DNA from: Acidobacteriaceae bacterium
GTDB lineage: Bacteria; Acidobacteriota; Terriglobia; Terriglobales; Acidobacteriaceae
Assembly (NCBI GenBank): GCA_903970395.1
Contig: CAJCIM010000171.1
Span: 1 to 64,000, forward strand
Length of the DNA stretch: 64,000 bases
Direction of reading: 5' to 3'
Part shown: one piece after another, positions 49,977-61,219 of the stretch
Layout of the letters: the number at the start of each line of letters is the position of its first letter
Numbering within the stretch: the first letter of the stretch is position 1
Made by a program: the position numbers and the translations under genes
The notes under the pieces: generated by a model
What the model saw: only the letters and a program-made list of their open reading frames with translations
The model's database searches: none
What the model was told of the DNA's origin: nothing

Positions 49977-51251
49977 ATGACGGAGAGCGCATCTCCGGCG
50001 GCGGGTTTTGGTGGTCGTAAGATCATTGTGATTGTGGTTGTGTTGCTTTTGGCTGTGGTTATCGGGTGGCGGCTCAAGACCAGCCGCGCCGAGGAGCAGG
50101 CTGTGCTGGAACAGGCGGCCGCGCAGGCGAACCTTCCGGTTCCCGTGCAGGTGGCACTCGCGCAGCAGCAGACTGTTCCTGTGGCGTTGAGTGCGCTGGG
50201 CACGGTAACGGCCTACAACACGGTGACCCTGAACAGTCGCGTGAGTGGGCAGATGCTGAATGTTAATTTTCGCGAAGGGCAGGAAGTACACAAGGGTCAA
50301 GTGCTGATGCAGATCGACCCGCGGCCCTACCAAGCTGCGCTCGACCAGGCTTTGGGGCAGCTGGTGAAGGACCAGGCGAACTTGAACAACATGCACGCTG
50401 AGGCGGAGCGGTATTTGCAGCTGTACAAGGCCGGTGTTGTGAGCAAAGAGTCGGCGGAGCTGCAGATCTCAAATAGCGGACAGGCCGAGGGTGCGATCGC
50501 GGGCGATAAGGCTGCGATTGAAGCCGCGAGGGTGAACCTGGCGTACTGTAGCATTACGTCGCCGCTGGATGGCGTTGTCGGGCTGCGGCAGGTGGATCCC
50601 GGCAATATTGTGAATGCGGGGCAGAGTACCGGGCTGGTGGTGATCACGCAGATTCATCCGATTGCCGTGATCTTTACGCTGCCGGAGGACCAGCTGCCGC
50701 AGGTGCAGCGTGCGATGCGCGCGCAGAAGGCTCCACTGACCGTTGAAGCGTATGACCGGGCAGATTCGCACCTGATTGCACGCGGACAACTGCTGACGAT
50801 CGATAACCAGATCGACACGACAACCGGGACAGCGAAGCTGAAGGCGGAGTTCGAGAACAAGGACAACAGCCTGTTTGCGAACCAGTTTGTGAATGTACGG
50901 TTGATCCTGCGGCAACGCCAGAACGCGACGGTGGTTCCGACTGCGGCGGTGTCGAATGGCACGCAGGGTGCGTATGTGTTTGTCGTGAACCCCGGGCCGA
51001 CGCCTGCGGACAAGCTGAAGAATCTTCCCACCACGCTGCAGCAGGCCCAACAGGCTCCAGCGGCCAAGAGCGGTCCGCAGTACCACGCGGACAACGTGCT
51101 GGTGCACGTCGACTACACGCTGGGTACGAACTCCGTACTGAGCGATGGCGAGTTGAAGGCCGGTGACAAGCTGGTGGTAGACGGGCAGGAGAAGCTCGTC
51201 GATGGCAGCATGGTGAACCCGGTGGCGTCGGCAGGAGGCACAGGGAAGTGA
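49977..51251 (+). CDS. RND efflux periplasmic adaptor (membrane fusion protein, MdtA-like)
   Basis: Adaptor subunit of a tripartite efflux pump, 424 residues. N-terminal membrane anchor ([16 protein letters not shown], about 15-31), a beta-barrel/lipoyl half ([40 protein letters not shown]), an alpha-hairpin ([20 protein letters not shown]), the second lipoyl half ([20 protein letters not shown]) and the membrane-proximal region. The start is ATG 49977, with AAGGAG 6 nt upstream; upstream ATG 49932 and TTG 49911 lack a site. Its stop overlaps the next gene in a GTGA junction. No outer-membrane channel gene is adjacent. Confidence 0.9.
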   Translation: MTESASPAAGFGGRKIIVIVVVLLLAVVIGWRLKTSRAEEQAVLEQAAAQANLPVPVQVALAQQQTVPVALSALGTVTAYNTVTLNSRVSGQMLNVNFREGQEVHKGQVLMQIDPRPYQAALDQALGQLVKDQANLNNMHAEAERYLQLYKAGVVSKESAELQISNSGQAEGAIAGDKAAIEAARVNLAYCSITSPLDGVVGLRQVDPGNIVNAGQSTGLVVITQIHPIAVIFTLPEDQLPQVQRAMRAQKAPLTVEAYDRADSHLIARGQLLTIDNQIDTTTGTAKLKAEFENKDNSLFANQFVNVRLILRQRQNATVVPTAAVSNGTQGAYVFVVNPGPTPADKLKNLPTTLQQAQQAPAAKSGPQYHADNVLVHVDYTLGTNSVLSDGELKAGDKLVVDGQEKLVDGSMVNPVASAGGTGK

Positions 51252-54200
51252 GCCCTTCGAGACCATTTATCCTGCGGCCAGTGGCCACCACGCTGTTGAT
51301 GGTGGCCATTTTGCTTGCCGGGTTTGTCGCCTATGAGCAGCTGCCCGTTTCGGCGCTGCCGCAGGTTGACTACCCGATCATCCAGGTGACGACCTTCTAT
51401 CCTGGCGCGAGTCCGGAGGTGATGGCGAACACCGTCACCGCTCCGCTGGAGCGGCAGTTTGGGCAGATACCCGGGCTGCAGCAGATGACGTCGGTGTCGT
51501 CGGGCGGTGGTTCGGTGGTGACGCTGGAGTTCACCCTGTCCGAGTCGATCGACGTAGCGCAGCAGGATGTGCAGGCGGCGATCAATGCGGCGTACAACTA
51601 TCTGCCAACGGACCTGCCGAACCCACCGGTGTATGCGAAGGTGAATCCGGCGGACGCGCCAATTCTGACGCTCGCGCTAACGTCGACCACGCTGCCGCTG
51701 GCGAAGGTTGAGGATGTTGCCGACACGATTTTGGCGCAGAAGATCTCGCAGCTTTCGGGTGTCGGGCTCGTGTCCATTGCCGGTGGACAGAAGCCCGCGG
51801 TGCGCGTGCAGGCGAACCCAACGGCGTTGGCGAACTATGGGCTCTCGCTGGAAGACCTGCGCAATGCGCTGGGGTCGGCAAACATCGATCAGGCGAAGGG
51901 CGCGATCAACGGGCCGCGGCAGTCGTACACGATTGGCGATAACGATCAGCTGCTTTCGAGTGCGGATTACAACAAGGTGATCATCGCGTATCGCAACGGC
52001 GCGCCGGTGAGGCTGTCGGATGTGGCGAACGCGGTGGATGCGTCGGAGAACCTCTATCAGGCCGCTTGGATGGGCCTGGCTGCGGAACCGGCTCACACGG
52101 AGAAGGACGCAACGGGGCGCACGATCCAGGTGCCTGCGACGCAGATACAGATGCAGCCTGCGGTGGTGCTGAACATTCAGCGGCAGCCCGGCGCGAACAT
52201 CATCAGCGTGGTAGACAGCGTTGAGGCTCTGCTGCCGAAGTTGCAGTTGTCACTGCCGACGGGTGTCACGCTGCAGATCCTGACAGACCGAACGAACACG
52301 ATTCGCGCCAGCGTGAAGGATGTGCAGTTTGAGCTGCTGCTGACCGTCGCGCTGGTGGTGATGGTCATCTTCCTCTTCCTGCGTTCGTTTGCGGCGACGA
52401 TCATTCCCGCGGTCGCGGTGCCGTTGTCGATTGTGGGCACGTTCGGCGTGATGTATCTGCTGGGCTACTCGCTGAACAACCTGAGCCTGATGGCGTTGAC
52501 GATCTCGACTGGGTTCGTTGTCGACGATGCGATCGTGATGATCGAGAACATCGACCGTTTTCTGGAGATGGGCGATAGCCCGCTTGATGCGGCGCTGAAG
52601 GGGTCGGAGCAGATTGGGTTCACGATCGTCTCGTTAACCGTCTCGCTGATTGCGGTGCTGATTCCGCTGCTGTTCATGGGTGACATCGTGGGACGGTTGT
52701 TCCGCGAGTTTGCGGTGACGCTGTCGGTGACGATTCTGGTGTCGGCGTTTGTTTCGCTGACGCTGACGCCGATGATGAGCGCGAAGCTGCTGCGGCACAA
52801 GACGAACGCGCAGCAGAACAAGCTCTATCGCAAGAGCGAGGAGTGGTTTGAGGCCATCATCGCGCAGTACGGTAAAGGCGTGGCGTGGGTGCTGGAGCAC
52901 CAGACGCTGACGTTGTTTGTGACGGCGGGAACGCTGGTGTTGACGCTGGTACTGTACGTGGTGGTGCCGAAGGGGTTTTTCCCGGTGCAGGACACTGGTG
53001 TTTTGCTTGCGATCACGGAGGCCGATCAGAGCATCTCATTTGCGTCGATGGCGGACAAGCAGCAGCAGGTGGCGGCGGCGATCTTGACCGATCCCGATGT
53101 GCAGTCAGTGGCGAGTTTTATCGGCATCGATGGCACGAACCAGACGCTGAACTCCGGGCGTATCCAAGTGACGCTGAGGGATCGCGAACAACGGCACACC
53201 TCCGCGCAGGCAGTGATGACGCGGCTACAGCCGCTTGTTAGCCATGTCTCCGGTATACAGACGTATCTGCAGGCGAGCCAGGACCTTACGGTGGAAGATC
53301 GCGTCTCGCGCACACAGTACCAGTACAGCGTGGAAGATGCGAATGGAGCCGAGCTTGCGCGAGCGACGGACACCATCGTGCAGCGGCTACGACATCTGCC
53401 CCAGCTGACGGATGTTGCGAGCGATCTGCAAAACCAAGGGCTGGGCGCAACGCTGGTGATCGACCGCGATACGGCTTCGAGGCTGGGGATTACGCCACAG
53501 AATATCGACGATACGCTCGATGATGCGTTCGGGCAGCGGCAGGTTTCGACGATCTTTACGCAGTTGAACCAGTACCACGTGGTGATGGAGGTTGCGCCGA
53601 GCTTTCAACGCTCGATGGATGATCTGGGCAACCTGTATGTGAAGAGTTCGAATGGGACGCAGGTGCCACTCTCGACGTTTACGAAGGTGGTGCAGCATCC
53701 TTCACCGCTTTCGATTCAGCACCAGGGGCAGTTTCCTTCGACGACGATCTCGTTCAATCTTGCGCCGGGCTACTCAATTGGCGATGCTGTGACGGCAGTG
53801 AACAAGGCTGTTGCCGCGGAACACTTTCCTGCGAGTATAAACACGGCCTTCCAAGGAACCGCGGCGGCATTTCAAGCTTCGCTGGCGAACGAGCCACTGC
53901 TGATTCTTGCGGCGCTCATCACGGTGTATATCGTGCTCGGCGTTTTGTATGAGAGCTACATTCATCCGGTGACGATTTTGTCGACTCTGCCTTCGGCGGG
54001 TGTGGGTGCGATCCTTGCACTGTTGTTGTTTCGGATTGACCTTTCTGTGATTGCACTGATCGGCATCATTCTGTTGATCGGCATCGTGAAGAAGAACGCG
54101 ATTATGATGATCGACTTCGCTCTGGATGCTGAACGCGAGCAGGGTATGACGCCGCGTGAGGCGATCTACCAGGCGTGTCTGCTGCGCTTCCGGCCCATCA

Positions 54201-54475
54201 TGATGACGACGATGGCCGCTTTGCTGGGCGCGGTACCGCTGGCGATGGGTACAGGCACCGGATCGGAGTTACGGCGGCCGTTGGGCATCTCGATCATCGG
54301 TGGGCTCATCATCTCGCAGGTGCTGACGCTGTTTACGACGCCCGTGGTGTACCTGTTCTTCGATCGCATCGGGCGGAAGTATCTCGGGACTGGGAAGGCA
54401 GATGAAGAGTTGTATGAGCATTTGCATGGCGGCCAGCACCGCGCCGAACACGTTGAGGTGAGTGGTAGCCGGTGA
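51248..54475 (+). CDS. RND multidrug efflux permease (MdtB-like)
   Basis: Inner-membrane proton-driven pump subunit of 1075 residues with the HAE1 RND layout: N-terminal helix ([20 protein letters not shown]), porter domain ([20 protein letters not shown]), the proton-relay helix with the acid pair ([20 protein letters not shown]), a second porter half and C-terminal helices ([20 protein letters not shown]). It pairs with the next gene, as in MdtBC where two different permeases form one heteromeric pump. GTG 51248 overlaps the adaptor stop, and its own stop overlaps the next start. Confidence 0.95.
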   Translation: MSPSRPFILRPVATTLLMVAILLAGFVAYEQLPVSALPQVDYPIIQVTTFYPGASPEVMANTVTAPLERQFGQIPGLQQMTSVSSGGGSVVTLEFTLSESIDVAQQDVQAAINAAYNYLPTDLPNPPVYAKVNPADAPILTLALTSTTLPLAKVEDVADTILAQKISQLSGVGLVSIAGGQKPAVRVQANPTALANYGLSLEDLRNALGSANIDQAKGAINGPRQSYTIGDNDQLLSSADYNKVIIAYRNGAPVRLSDVANAVDASENLYQAAWMGLAAEPAHTEKDATGRTIQVPATQIQMQPAVVLNIQRQPGANIISVVDSVEALLPKLQLSLPTGVTLQILTDRTNTIRASVKDVQFELLLTVALVVMVIFLFLRSFAATIIPAVAVPLSIVGTFGVMYLLGYSLNNLSLMALTISTGFVVDDAIVMIENIDRFLEMGDSPLDAALKGSEQIGFTIVSLTVSLIAVLIPLLFMGDIVGRLFREFAVTLSVTILVSAFVSLTLTPMMSAKLLRHKTNAQQNKLYRKSEEWFEAIIAQYGKGVAWVLEHQTLTLFVTAGTLVLTLVLYVVVPKGFFPVQDTGVLLAITEADQSISFASMADKQQQVAAAILTDPDVQSVASFIGIDGTNQTLNSGRIQVTLRDREQRHTSAQAVMTRLQPLVSHVSGIQTYLQASQDLTVEDRVSRTQYQYSVEDANGAELARATDTIVQRLRHLPQLTDVASDLQNQGLGATLVIDRDTASRLGITPQNIDDTLDDAFGQRQVSTIFTQLNQYHVVMEVAPSFQRSMDDLGNLYVKSSNGTQVPLSTFTKVVQHPSPLSIQHQGQFPSTTISFNLAPGYSIGDAVTAVNKAVAAEHFPASINTAFQGTAAAFQASLANEPLLILAALITVYIVLGVLYESYIHPVTILSTLPSAGVGAILALLLFRIDLSVIALIGIILLIGIVKKNAIMMIDFALDAEREQGMTPREAIYQACLLRFRPIMMTTMAALLGAVPLAMGTGTGSELRRPLGISIIGGLIISQVLTLFTTPVVYLFFDRIGRKYLGTGKADEELYEHLHGGQHRAEHVEVSGSR

Positions 54476-57400
54476 TGTCGAAACGAGAGATACAAGACGA
54501 CGAGAAGGAGACCCAAGCCATCGACGGGTTGGGTGTGAACTTCTCTGAGCCGTTCATCAAGCGGCCAGTGGCGACGTTTCTGCTGTCGATTGCCATCCTG
54601 ATCGCGGGGTCGGTGGCGTATACGTTGCTGCCTGTGGCATCGCTGCCGCAGGTGGAGTTTCCTGTGATCTCCGTCGGAGCGGCGCTGCCTGGCGCCGATC
54701 CGAATACGATGGCGTCCTCGGTGGCGACGCCGCTGGAGCGGCAGTTCTCGCGTATCGCCGGTGTGAACCAGATGACGTCGGCGAGTTCGCTGGGCGCGAC
54801 GGCGATCACGATGCAGTTCGATCTAAGCCGCGACATCGACGGGGCAGCGCGCGATGTGCAGGCGGCGATCAATGCGGCACGAGCGCAACTGCCGTCGAAC
54901 ATGCCGACGAACCCGACGTATCGCAAGTTGAACCCAGCAGACGCGCCGATCCTGATTCTTACGCTGACCTCGGACACGGCGACGACAAGGCAGATGTATG
55001 ACGCGGCGGACTCGATCCTGTCTCAGAAGATTGCGCAGGTGCCGGGCGTGGGGCAGACGTTTACGGGCGGCTCCGCGAAGCCTGCAGTGCGGATTGAGGC
55101 GAACCCGAGCGCGTTGACCAGCTATGGTATTGGCCTTGAAGCGCTGCGCGCTGCGCTGACGGGCAACAACGTTGAGCATCCGGTGGGATACATCAATGGG
55201 CAGGGAGCAAACTCTAATCGCATCGCGCTGTATACGACCGACCAGCTGCATGGCGCTGCAGAGTATGCTCCGCTGATCATTGCCACGAACCAGGGGCCGG
55301 TCTCGAGTGCTGTGGCCTCCAACGCGCTGCCGAAGAGCGAGCAATCAGCAGTGAGTAGCCAGTCGGCGAGTACGACTACGTCTTCAAGCAACAACACCAG
55401 CAATATTCCAGCGACGCCTTCGACAACGACGACTACCAACACGCTGACGAACACGGCTTCGACCAGCGCGAATGGGCAAAGTGGTGGGAGTTCGAGTACA
55501 GCGAGCGTCAAGAACTTTGCCAACTCGCAGATCTCCACTGTGGGCGGGGCGAATGAGCATGGCATTGTGCGCGTCGGAGATGTGGCGCGCCTGGAAGACA
55601 GCGTGGAGGACCTTCACACTGGCGGTTACTGGAACACAAAGCCCACGATTCTGGTGGTGGTCTTCAAGGCTTCGGGTGCGAATGTGATCCAGACGGTGGA
55701 CAGCGTGCTGAAGATACTGCCGCAGCTGCAGGCGTCGATACCGCCGAGCATGCACATGCACGTGGTGCTGGACCGTACGACGATGATCCGTGCGAGCGTG
55801 CACGATGTGACGCGGTCACTGATTCTGAGCACGCTGCTGGTGGTGCTGGTGGTGTTCTTCTTCCTGCGCGAGACGCGTGCGACGCTGATTCCATCGGTGT
55901 CCGTGCCGCTTTCGCTGCTGGGTACGTTCGGCGTGATGTACCTGCTGCACTACTCGCTGGATAACCTGAGCCTGATGGCCTTGACGATCTCCACGGGATT
56001 CGTTGTGGACGACGCGATCGTGGTGATCGAGAACATCTCGCGCTATCTGGAAGATGGAATGCAGCCGTTTGAGGCTGCGATGCGCGGCGCGCGGGAGATT
56101 GGCTTCACAGTATTGTCGATGTCGATCTCGCTAATCGCGGTGTTCATACCTATTCTGCTGATGGGTGGCATTGTAGGACGCCTGTTCCGCGAGTTCGCGG
56201 TGACGCTGTCGGTGGCGATCACCGTCTCGCTGGTTGTTTCTCTGACGACGACTCCGATGCTCTCGGCTAAGTTTTTGAAGCCGCACGACCAGGTGGCGAA
56301 GGGTTGGTTTTACCGGGTGGGTGAGCGGCACCTGAAGAGCATTACTGAGGAGTACGCGCGCGGTTTGCGCTGGGTGCTCAATCATCAGAGGCTCACGCTG
56401 CTTGCCTTCTTTTTGACGTTTGTGTTGAACATCTACCTGTTCGTGCTCATTCCGAAGGGCTTCTTTCCGCAGCAGGATACGGGGAGACTCGCAGGGCAGA
56501 TTCGCGCGCAGCAAGATACGAGCTTCGACAACATGCAGGCGAAGATGAAGCAGATGATGACCATCTTGATGAACGACCGTTCGGTGGACTCATCACTGAG
56601 CTTTCTTGGCGGCGGCGGACCGGGTGGAAGCTCATCGAACCAGGCAAATCTGTTTGTAGTGTTGAAGCCTGCGGCTATACGTCAGAAGCTGGGTGACACG
56701 CCGGATGCCATCATCGACCGGCTGCGGCCGCTGACGACGAGCGTTCCCGGTGTGACGCTCTTCCTGCAGTCCGCGCAGGAGCTGACGATTGGCGGGCGTT
56801 CGACCGCGACGCAGTATCAGTACACGCTGACCGCGGATTCCAACGACGATCTGAACATCTGGGCTCCTAAGATGCTGGCTGCGATGCAGCAGCTGATGGA
56901 ACTGACGGATGTTGCATCGGACCAGCAGAGCCAGGGGCTTGAGGCGAACCTGGTGATTGACCGTGATACGGCTTCGCGGCTGGGTGTGTCGGCGCTGGCG
57001 ATTGACGCGACGCTGTCGGATGCCTTCGGCCAGCGGCAGGTCTCGACGACGTATATGCCGCTGAACCAGTATCACGTGGTGGAAGAGGTCGATCAGCCGT
57101 ATCAGAATGACCCTGCTTCTCTGGAGAAGATCTACGTCAAGTCGTCGAGCGGCGCTGAGGTTCCGCTCTCGGCGATTACACATCTCGAAACGGCCCGGAT
57201 TCCGCTGGCCGTGAATCATCAGTCACTCACGCCGGCGGCGACGCTCTCGTTCAATCTTGCTCCGAATGTCTCCCTGTCGCAGGCGACGGTGGCTATTGAG
57301 CAGGCGCGCGAGCGAATCGGAATGCCGGCGAATATTGCCGGCGGCTTCCAGGGTACGGCCGAGGCGGCGAAGGCCTCGTTTGCGTCGGAGCCGCTGCTGG

Positions 57401-57954
57401 TTGTGCTTGCGATCATCACGGTCTACATCGTGCTCGGGATTCTGTACGAGAGCTTTATCCATCCGATCACTATTCTTTCTACGCTGCCCTCAGCCGGTGT
57501 TGGTGCGCTGCTGGCGCTGATCCTGTGCCATGTGGAGCTCTCGGTCATTGCGATCATCGGGATCATTCTGCTGATTGGTATCGTGAAGAAGAACGCGATC
57601 ATGATGATTGATTTCGCGCTGGTGGCGGAGCGACTGCATGGCAAGACGCCACGCGAGGCCATCTACGAGGCGTGCCTGCTGCGGTTTCGGCCGATCCTGA
57701 TGACAACGATGGCGGCCCTGCTAGGCGGTTTGCCACTGGCGCTGGGTACCGGCACCGGGGCTGAGCTACGGCGGCCGTTGGGCATTGCGATTGTCGGCGG
57801 CCTGATCGTGAGCCAGTGCCTGACGCTGTTCACCACGCCGGTGATCTATCTGTTCTTCGACCGGTTGCGGCTGGCGCTGCCGCGCTGGCGGCGGGCGGCG
57901 CTGGAAGCTGTGGGACTCGGTGGGCGTCAGCCGGACCATGCTGCAGCTGACTGA
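54472..57954 (+). CDS. RND multidrug efflux permease (MdtC-like) with low-complexity insert
   Basis: Second pump subunit, 1160 residues, with the same HAE1 architecture as its partner ([20 protein letters not shown]; acid pair in [40 protein letters not shown]). It is longer because of a Ser/Thr/Asn-rich insert at about residues 287-360 ([28 protein letters not shown]) in the first porter region. GTG 54472 overlaps the previous stop; ATG 54475 is equally possible. As last gene of the operon it completes an adaptor plus two-permease set. Substrate range cannot be read from sequence. Confidence 0.94.
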   Translation: MMSKREIQDDEKETQAIDGLGVNFSEPFIKRPVATFLLSIAILIAGSVAYTLLPVASLPQVEFPVISVGAALPGADPNTMASSVATPLERQFSRIAGVNQMTSASSLGATAITMQFDLSRDIDGAARDVQAAINAARAQLPSNMPTNPTYRKLNPADAPILILTLTSDTATTRQMYDAADSILSQKIAQVPGVGQTFTGGSAKPAVRIEANPSALTSYGIGLEALRAALTGNNVEHPVGYINGQGANSNRIALYTTDQLHGAAEYAPLIIATNQGPVSSAVASNALPKSEQSAVSSQSASTTTSSSNNTSNIPATPSTTTTTNTLTNTASTSANGQSGGSSSTASVKNFANSQISTVGGANEHGIVRVGDVARLEDSVEDLHTGGYWNTKPTILVVVFKASGANVIQTVDSVLKILPQLQASIPPSMHMHVVLDRTTMIRASVHDVTRSLILSTLLVVLVVFFFLRETRATLIPSVSVPLSLLGTFGVMYLLHYSLDNLSLMALTISTGFVVDDAIVVIENISRYLEDGMQPFEAAMRGAREIGFTVLSMSISLIAVFIPILLMGGIVGRLFREFAVTLSVAITVSLVVSLTTTPMLSAKFLKPHDQVAKGWFYRVGERHLKSITEEYARGLRWVLNHQRLTLLAFFLTFVLNIYLFVLIPKGFFPQQDTGRLAGQIRAQQDTSFDNMQAKMKQMMTILMNDRSVDSSLSFLGGGGPGGSSSNQANLFVVLKPAAIRQKLGDTPDAIIDRLRPLTTSVPGVTLFLQSAQELTIGGRSTATQYQYTLTADSNDDLNIWAPKMLAAMQQLMELTDVASDQQSQGLEANLVIDRDTASRLGVSALAIDATLSDAFGQRQVSTTYMPLNQYHVVEEVDQPYQNDPASLEKIYVKSSSGAEVPLSAITHLETARIPLAVNHQSLTPAATLSFNLAPNVSLSQATVAIEQARERIGMPANIAGGFQGTAEAAKASFASEPLLVVLAIITVYIVLGILYESFIHPITILSTLPSAGVGALLALILCHVELSVIAIIGIILLIGIVKKNAIMMIDFALVAERLHGKTPREAIYEACLLRFRPILMTTMAALLGGLPLALGTGTGAELRRPLGIAIVGGLIVSQCLTLFTTPVIYLFFDRLRLALPRWRRAALEAVGLGGRQPDHAAAD

Positions 57955-58002
57955 AGCGTTGGTACTCCGCGGGAAGCGATGAGGCGTCTAAACTAGTTGA
58001 GT

Positions 58003-59454
58003 ATGCGGACGCGCGCGATGGTGACGATGAAGAGTCTCGCAGGGTTGGGCGCAATGGCGCTGGTGGCGATGCCGCTGTGCGCGCAGATGCACAAGGTAGA
58101 GAAGCCGGAGCGCGTGACGCGTTCGATCGGCGTCTACGAGTGGACGGGCGATCTAAAGAAGCCTGACTCGGCGCGGCTGATTCCTGTGTCCCTCTTCATC
58201 AATAGCCACTTCGAGGACGGCGATCTGTATCTCGCACGGCCGGTACCGTTCACGCTGGAGACGGGCGATGAGTACTCCATCGAGCGTTCGGGGCAGAGCC
58301 TTGGGCTGTTCGATGTCGAGTACGCGCGCGATGTTGTAACGCGGCACGCGGGGGATGACGATGCTGTCGGTGCGTGGTACGGCTACGGCGCTTTCGCTGT
58401 GCCGAAGCCACCGAAGACGAGCACGCTGAAAGCTACGGCCACGCAGCCCAGCGTTCTTGGCGGCGGCGATGATGAGCAGCCGCACCTCGCGGTGCGTGCG
58501 GGAGCAGAGGACAACGATAGCGCTCCAGCGAAGGACAGCAAAGGCGCGGCCAAGAGCCCGGCTGCGACTACTAGTGCGTCGTCGAACCCTGCGCCAGATG
58601 ACGATCCTGACCGGCCGACGTTGCGGCATCGCGATCCGAAGCCGGACACCGACAAGCGAGACAAGAAGCAGAAGGACGGAGGGAGCGTCATTCCCATGTC
58701 GACGTCGTTGAATGACGATCCTGACCGGCCGACTCTTGAGCGCGGCGTGCCGAAGGAGCAGGCGGTTCCGAAGCCGTTGACCGGCCTGCCGCCGAGCCTG
58801 CATCAGGCGGTTGCCGTGTCTGATCCTTCAAGCCACGATGCGCACATCTTCACGCGCGAGTGGGATTCCTCAGACGAACGCGCCGCGACGCTGAAGGACA
58901 CCGAGGCGCTCGCGCGGCCACTGATTGCTGCGTACCTGACGAAGAACAAGCTGCAGCCGATCACTGCGGCAGAGCCGGTCCAGAGCGGTGGGCCGTCGTT
59001 TGCAAGCAAGCCTGCACCCGCAACGCAAACTCAGGCGAAGACCGCTACTATTGCCAACCGGCGCTCTGTGACGAAGAAACCTGCTGCGCCCGCAGCGCCG
59101 GAGTTTGTGCTGAGCAACGAAGACATTCAAGGTTACGAACTCAGCTACGGCGGTCTGCCGACGTTTGTTTTTACGGCAGAGACGCCGGTGGCTGCCGGGG
59201 GGCCTGTGTATCTGACGATGGTGGTGCAGCGGCTGCCTGCTGGGGAGCTGCAGGTAGCGCTGACCAACGTGACCGACGCGACGCACATGAACCGTGTGCC
59301 GTGGATGCGGCCGGTAGATGCTGTCGATCCAGACGGTGGGCATCGTGCGAGCCTGCTGATGGAGCTGCGCGCGCAGTCCAGCCGACAGTTTGCGCTGTAT
59401 ACGCTGGTAACCGCGAAGGCTGAGCAACAGTTTGTTACCGGTGTGATCGAGTAG
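58003..59454 (+). CDS. Exported protein with DDPDRPTL repeats, unknown function
   Basis: A 483-residue exported protein, apparently of a lineage-specific family I cannot name. Signal peptide about 1-28 (SLAGLGAMALVAMPLCAQ). A conserved-looking N-terminal domain (TRSIGVYEWTGDLKKPDSAR) is followed by a disordered Pro/Ala/Lys/Asp region with two copies of DDPDRPTL (58597-58620 and 58711-58734). A C-terminal domain follows (EFVLSNEDIQGYELSYGGLP, VYLTMVVQRLPAGELQVALT). ATG 58003 lacks a Shine-Dalgarno, but TAAACT (57989-57994) ends 8 nt before it; TTG 57997 is an alternative. It lies between the RND operon and fabD. Confidence 0.75.
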   Translation: MRTRAMVTMKSLAGLGAMALVAMPLCAQMHKVEKPERVTRSIGVYEWTGDLKKPDSARLIPVSLFINSHFEDGDLYLARPVPFTLETGDEYSIERSGQSLGLFDVEYARDVVTRHAGDDDAVGAWYGYGAFAVPKPPKTSTLKATATQPSVLGGGDDEQPHLAVRAGAEDNDSAPAKDSKGAAKSPAATTSASSNPAPDDDPDRPTLRHRDPKPDTDKRDKKQKDGGSVIPMSTSLNDDPDRPTLERGVPKEQAVPKPLTGLPPSLHQAVAVSDPSSHDAHIFTREWDSSDERAATLKDTEALARPLIAAYLTKNKLQPITAAEPVQSGGPSFASKPAPATQTQAKTATIANRRSVTKKPAAPAAPEFVLSNEDIQGYELSYGGLPTFVFTAETPVAAGGPVYLTMVVQRLPAGELQVALTNVTDATHMNRVPWMRPVDAVDPDGGHRASLLMELRAQSSRQFALYTLVTAKAEQQFVTGVIE

Positions 59455-59476
59455 CGTTCGTCTAAACTGTTAGGTA

Positions 59477-60580
59477 ATGAGTACTGATACTGCGACGATA
59501 ACTTCTCCGACAATTGCACTTCTTTTTCCTGGGCAAGGCTCACAGACGGTCGGCATGGGGCGCGCGTTCTATGACGCTTCACCGACGGCTAAGGCCGTGT
59601 TTGAAGAGGCGGACGACGCGCTGGGTTTCGCGTTGTCGAAGCTGATCTTCGAAGGGCCGGAGGAGCAGCTGAAGCTGACCGAGCATACGCAGCCGGCGAT
59701 CCTTACGATGTCCATCGCGGCGTTGCGCGTGCTGGAGCCCGAGCTAGCGTCACGCGGTCTAAAGGTTGCGTTCGCAGCGGGGCACTCGCTGGGCGAGTAC
59801 TCGGCGCATGTGGCGGCGGGCACGTTCAGCTTTGCCGACGCGGTGCGCACCGCGCGGTCGCGCGGACAGTTCATGCAGTCCGCAGTGCCTGCGGGCGAAG
59901 GCGCGATGGCGGCGATCCTTGGACTCGACGTGGAACGGATCAACGACATTTGCGCTTCGGTCTCCGATGAGCTGACGCCTGCGCCGCCCGCCAATCCAGC
60001 GAATCCTGCGGTGCAGGCCGCTGCGGTGATGGATGCTGTGGCGGATCCTGCAAATCCTGCGGCTACGCCGGTGGAGGCCGCTTCGCGGGTTTCGGCGATT
60101 GTGTCGCCGGCGAATATGAACGCTCCGACGCAGACGGTGATCTCTGGTTCGAAGGCTGCGGTGGAACGGGGATCTGCGCTGTGCCTGGAGGCCGGTGCGA
60201 AGAAGGCGGTGATGCTGGCGGTGAGCGCTCCGTTTCACTGTGCGCTGATGCAGCCTGCGCAGGATGCTCTCGCCAGCCACCTGGAGTCGATCACGTTCAA
60301 CGATCCGGCGTTTCCGGTGGCGGCGAATGTGGATGCTCGCCTGATGACGCGCGGGTCGGAGGTGCGCGATGCTCTGATCCGGCAGGTGACAGGCGCGGTG
60401 CGCTGGGTGGAGTGCCTCCATCTGCTGTCAGCGAACGGCGCGACGCGGTTTATCGAGGTCGGTCCGGGTAAGGTGCTGAGCGGGCTGAACCGTCAGATTG
60501 ACCGGGCGCTGCAGACGACGCATGTGGACGATCCTAAGAGCCTGGAGAAGACGCTGGAGGCGCTTTCGGCGGCGAGCTAG
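59477..60580 (+). CDS. fabD: Malonyl-CoA:ACP transacylase with Ala/Pro/Asn insert
   Basis: Loads malonyl groups onto acyl carrier protein for fatty-acid synthesis. Motifs: LLFPGQGSQTVGMGRAFYDA near the start, QPAILTMSIAAL, the nucleophile Ser in AAGHSLGEYSAHVAAGTFSF, the substrate-binding Arg in RTARSRGQFMQSAV, and the catalytic His in APFHCALM. At 367 residues it is about 50 longer than usual. The excess is an Ala/Pro/Asn-rich insert at about residues 165-206 (PPANPANPA and DPANPAATP). ATG 59477 lacks a Shine-Dalgarno; TAAACT (59463-59468) ends 8 nt upstream. Other fab genes are not adjacent. Confidence 0.93.
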   Translation: MSTDTATITSPTIALLFPGQGSQTVGMGRAFYDASPTAKAVFEEADDALGFALSKLIFEGPEEQLKLTEHTQPAILTMSIAALRVLEPELASRGLKVAFAAGHSLGEYSAHVAAGTFSFADAVRTARSRGQFMQSAVPAGEGAMAAILGLDVERINDICASVSDELTPAPPANPANPAVQAAAVMDAVADPANPAATPVEAASRVSAIVSPANMNAPTQTVISGSKAAVERGSALCLEAGAKKAVMLAVSAPFHCALMQPAQDALASHLESITFNDPAFPVAANVDARLMTRGSEVRDALIRQVTGAVRWVECLHLLSANGATRFIEVGPGKVLSGLNRQIDRALQTTHVDDPKSLEKTLEALSAAS

Positions 60581-60696
60581 CGGTGGGCCCCTCCCTGTTT
60601 TTGGGGCAAGATCCGCAGCGGATTGAGGTTAGGCTTGTATCCCCCTCCGTGCGCACTTTGGTCACCGGTACGTTTTGAAAGAGCGTTCAGACGACG

Positions 60697-60718
60697 AAAC
60701 CCGGCCTTGGCCGGGTTT
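60697..60718 (+). terminator. Rho-independent terminator after fabD
   Basis: AAACCCGGCC (60697-60706), loop TT, GGCCGGGTTT (60709-60718), followed by TCTCTTGCTCCTT. It is a 10-bp perfect stem lying 117 bp after fabD, within the 639-bp gap to the next gene. Confidence 0.75.
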
Positions 60719-60828
60719 TCTCTTGCTCCTTAATTGCACGTGGCGTGTCAAGAGAGTGGTTGGAGTTCGTCGGCTTGCACAAGATATCCATCTCCCACTC
60801 CCGGTAGGTAGGCTCGCGCTGCGGCAGA

Positions 60829-60917
60829 TACTTTCACGCAGAGGACGCAAAGGATAAGCCCGCAAAGGTCGCAAAGGGAAACAGGCAACGACAAAGGCGA
60901 ACACAGGTTTCCCTGCT
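60829..60917 (+). repeat. Dispersed intergenic repeat, copy 2
   Basis: TACTTTCACGCAGAGGACGC, then AAAGGATAAG, ACAGGCAACGACAAAG and TTTCCCTGC: the same ordered blocks as at 35348-35433. A shorter related fragment (GACGCAGAG, GACGCAAAGGAGAAC) is at about 26359-26400. The rest of 60918-61219 shows no gene or RNA I can recognise. Confidence 0.65.
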
Positions 60918-61219
60918 CCGGTCGAACCATCGAAAGGAGAACGCCGACAACCTGGGAGAGGCGACGGAAGGAAGTCATCTTCTGATCGGATATTTGCCTG
61001 TTTATGGGAGTGCAAATGGGCGCGGCAGCTCCGTTGACAGTTGTTGATCACGCAGGGAGGAGTTCACTCCTCGCTTTCCTTCGCACAAGTGAAACTTTTA
61101 GTGGGAACTTCAGTCTGTGGGTTTGCGTAGATCTACTGAACTAGAGTGATGGGCCTGCCGGACATGCGCGGTGCATGTGGATGCTGGCGTGTGCCTGCGC
61201 TCTAACCGAGGAGAACACC

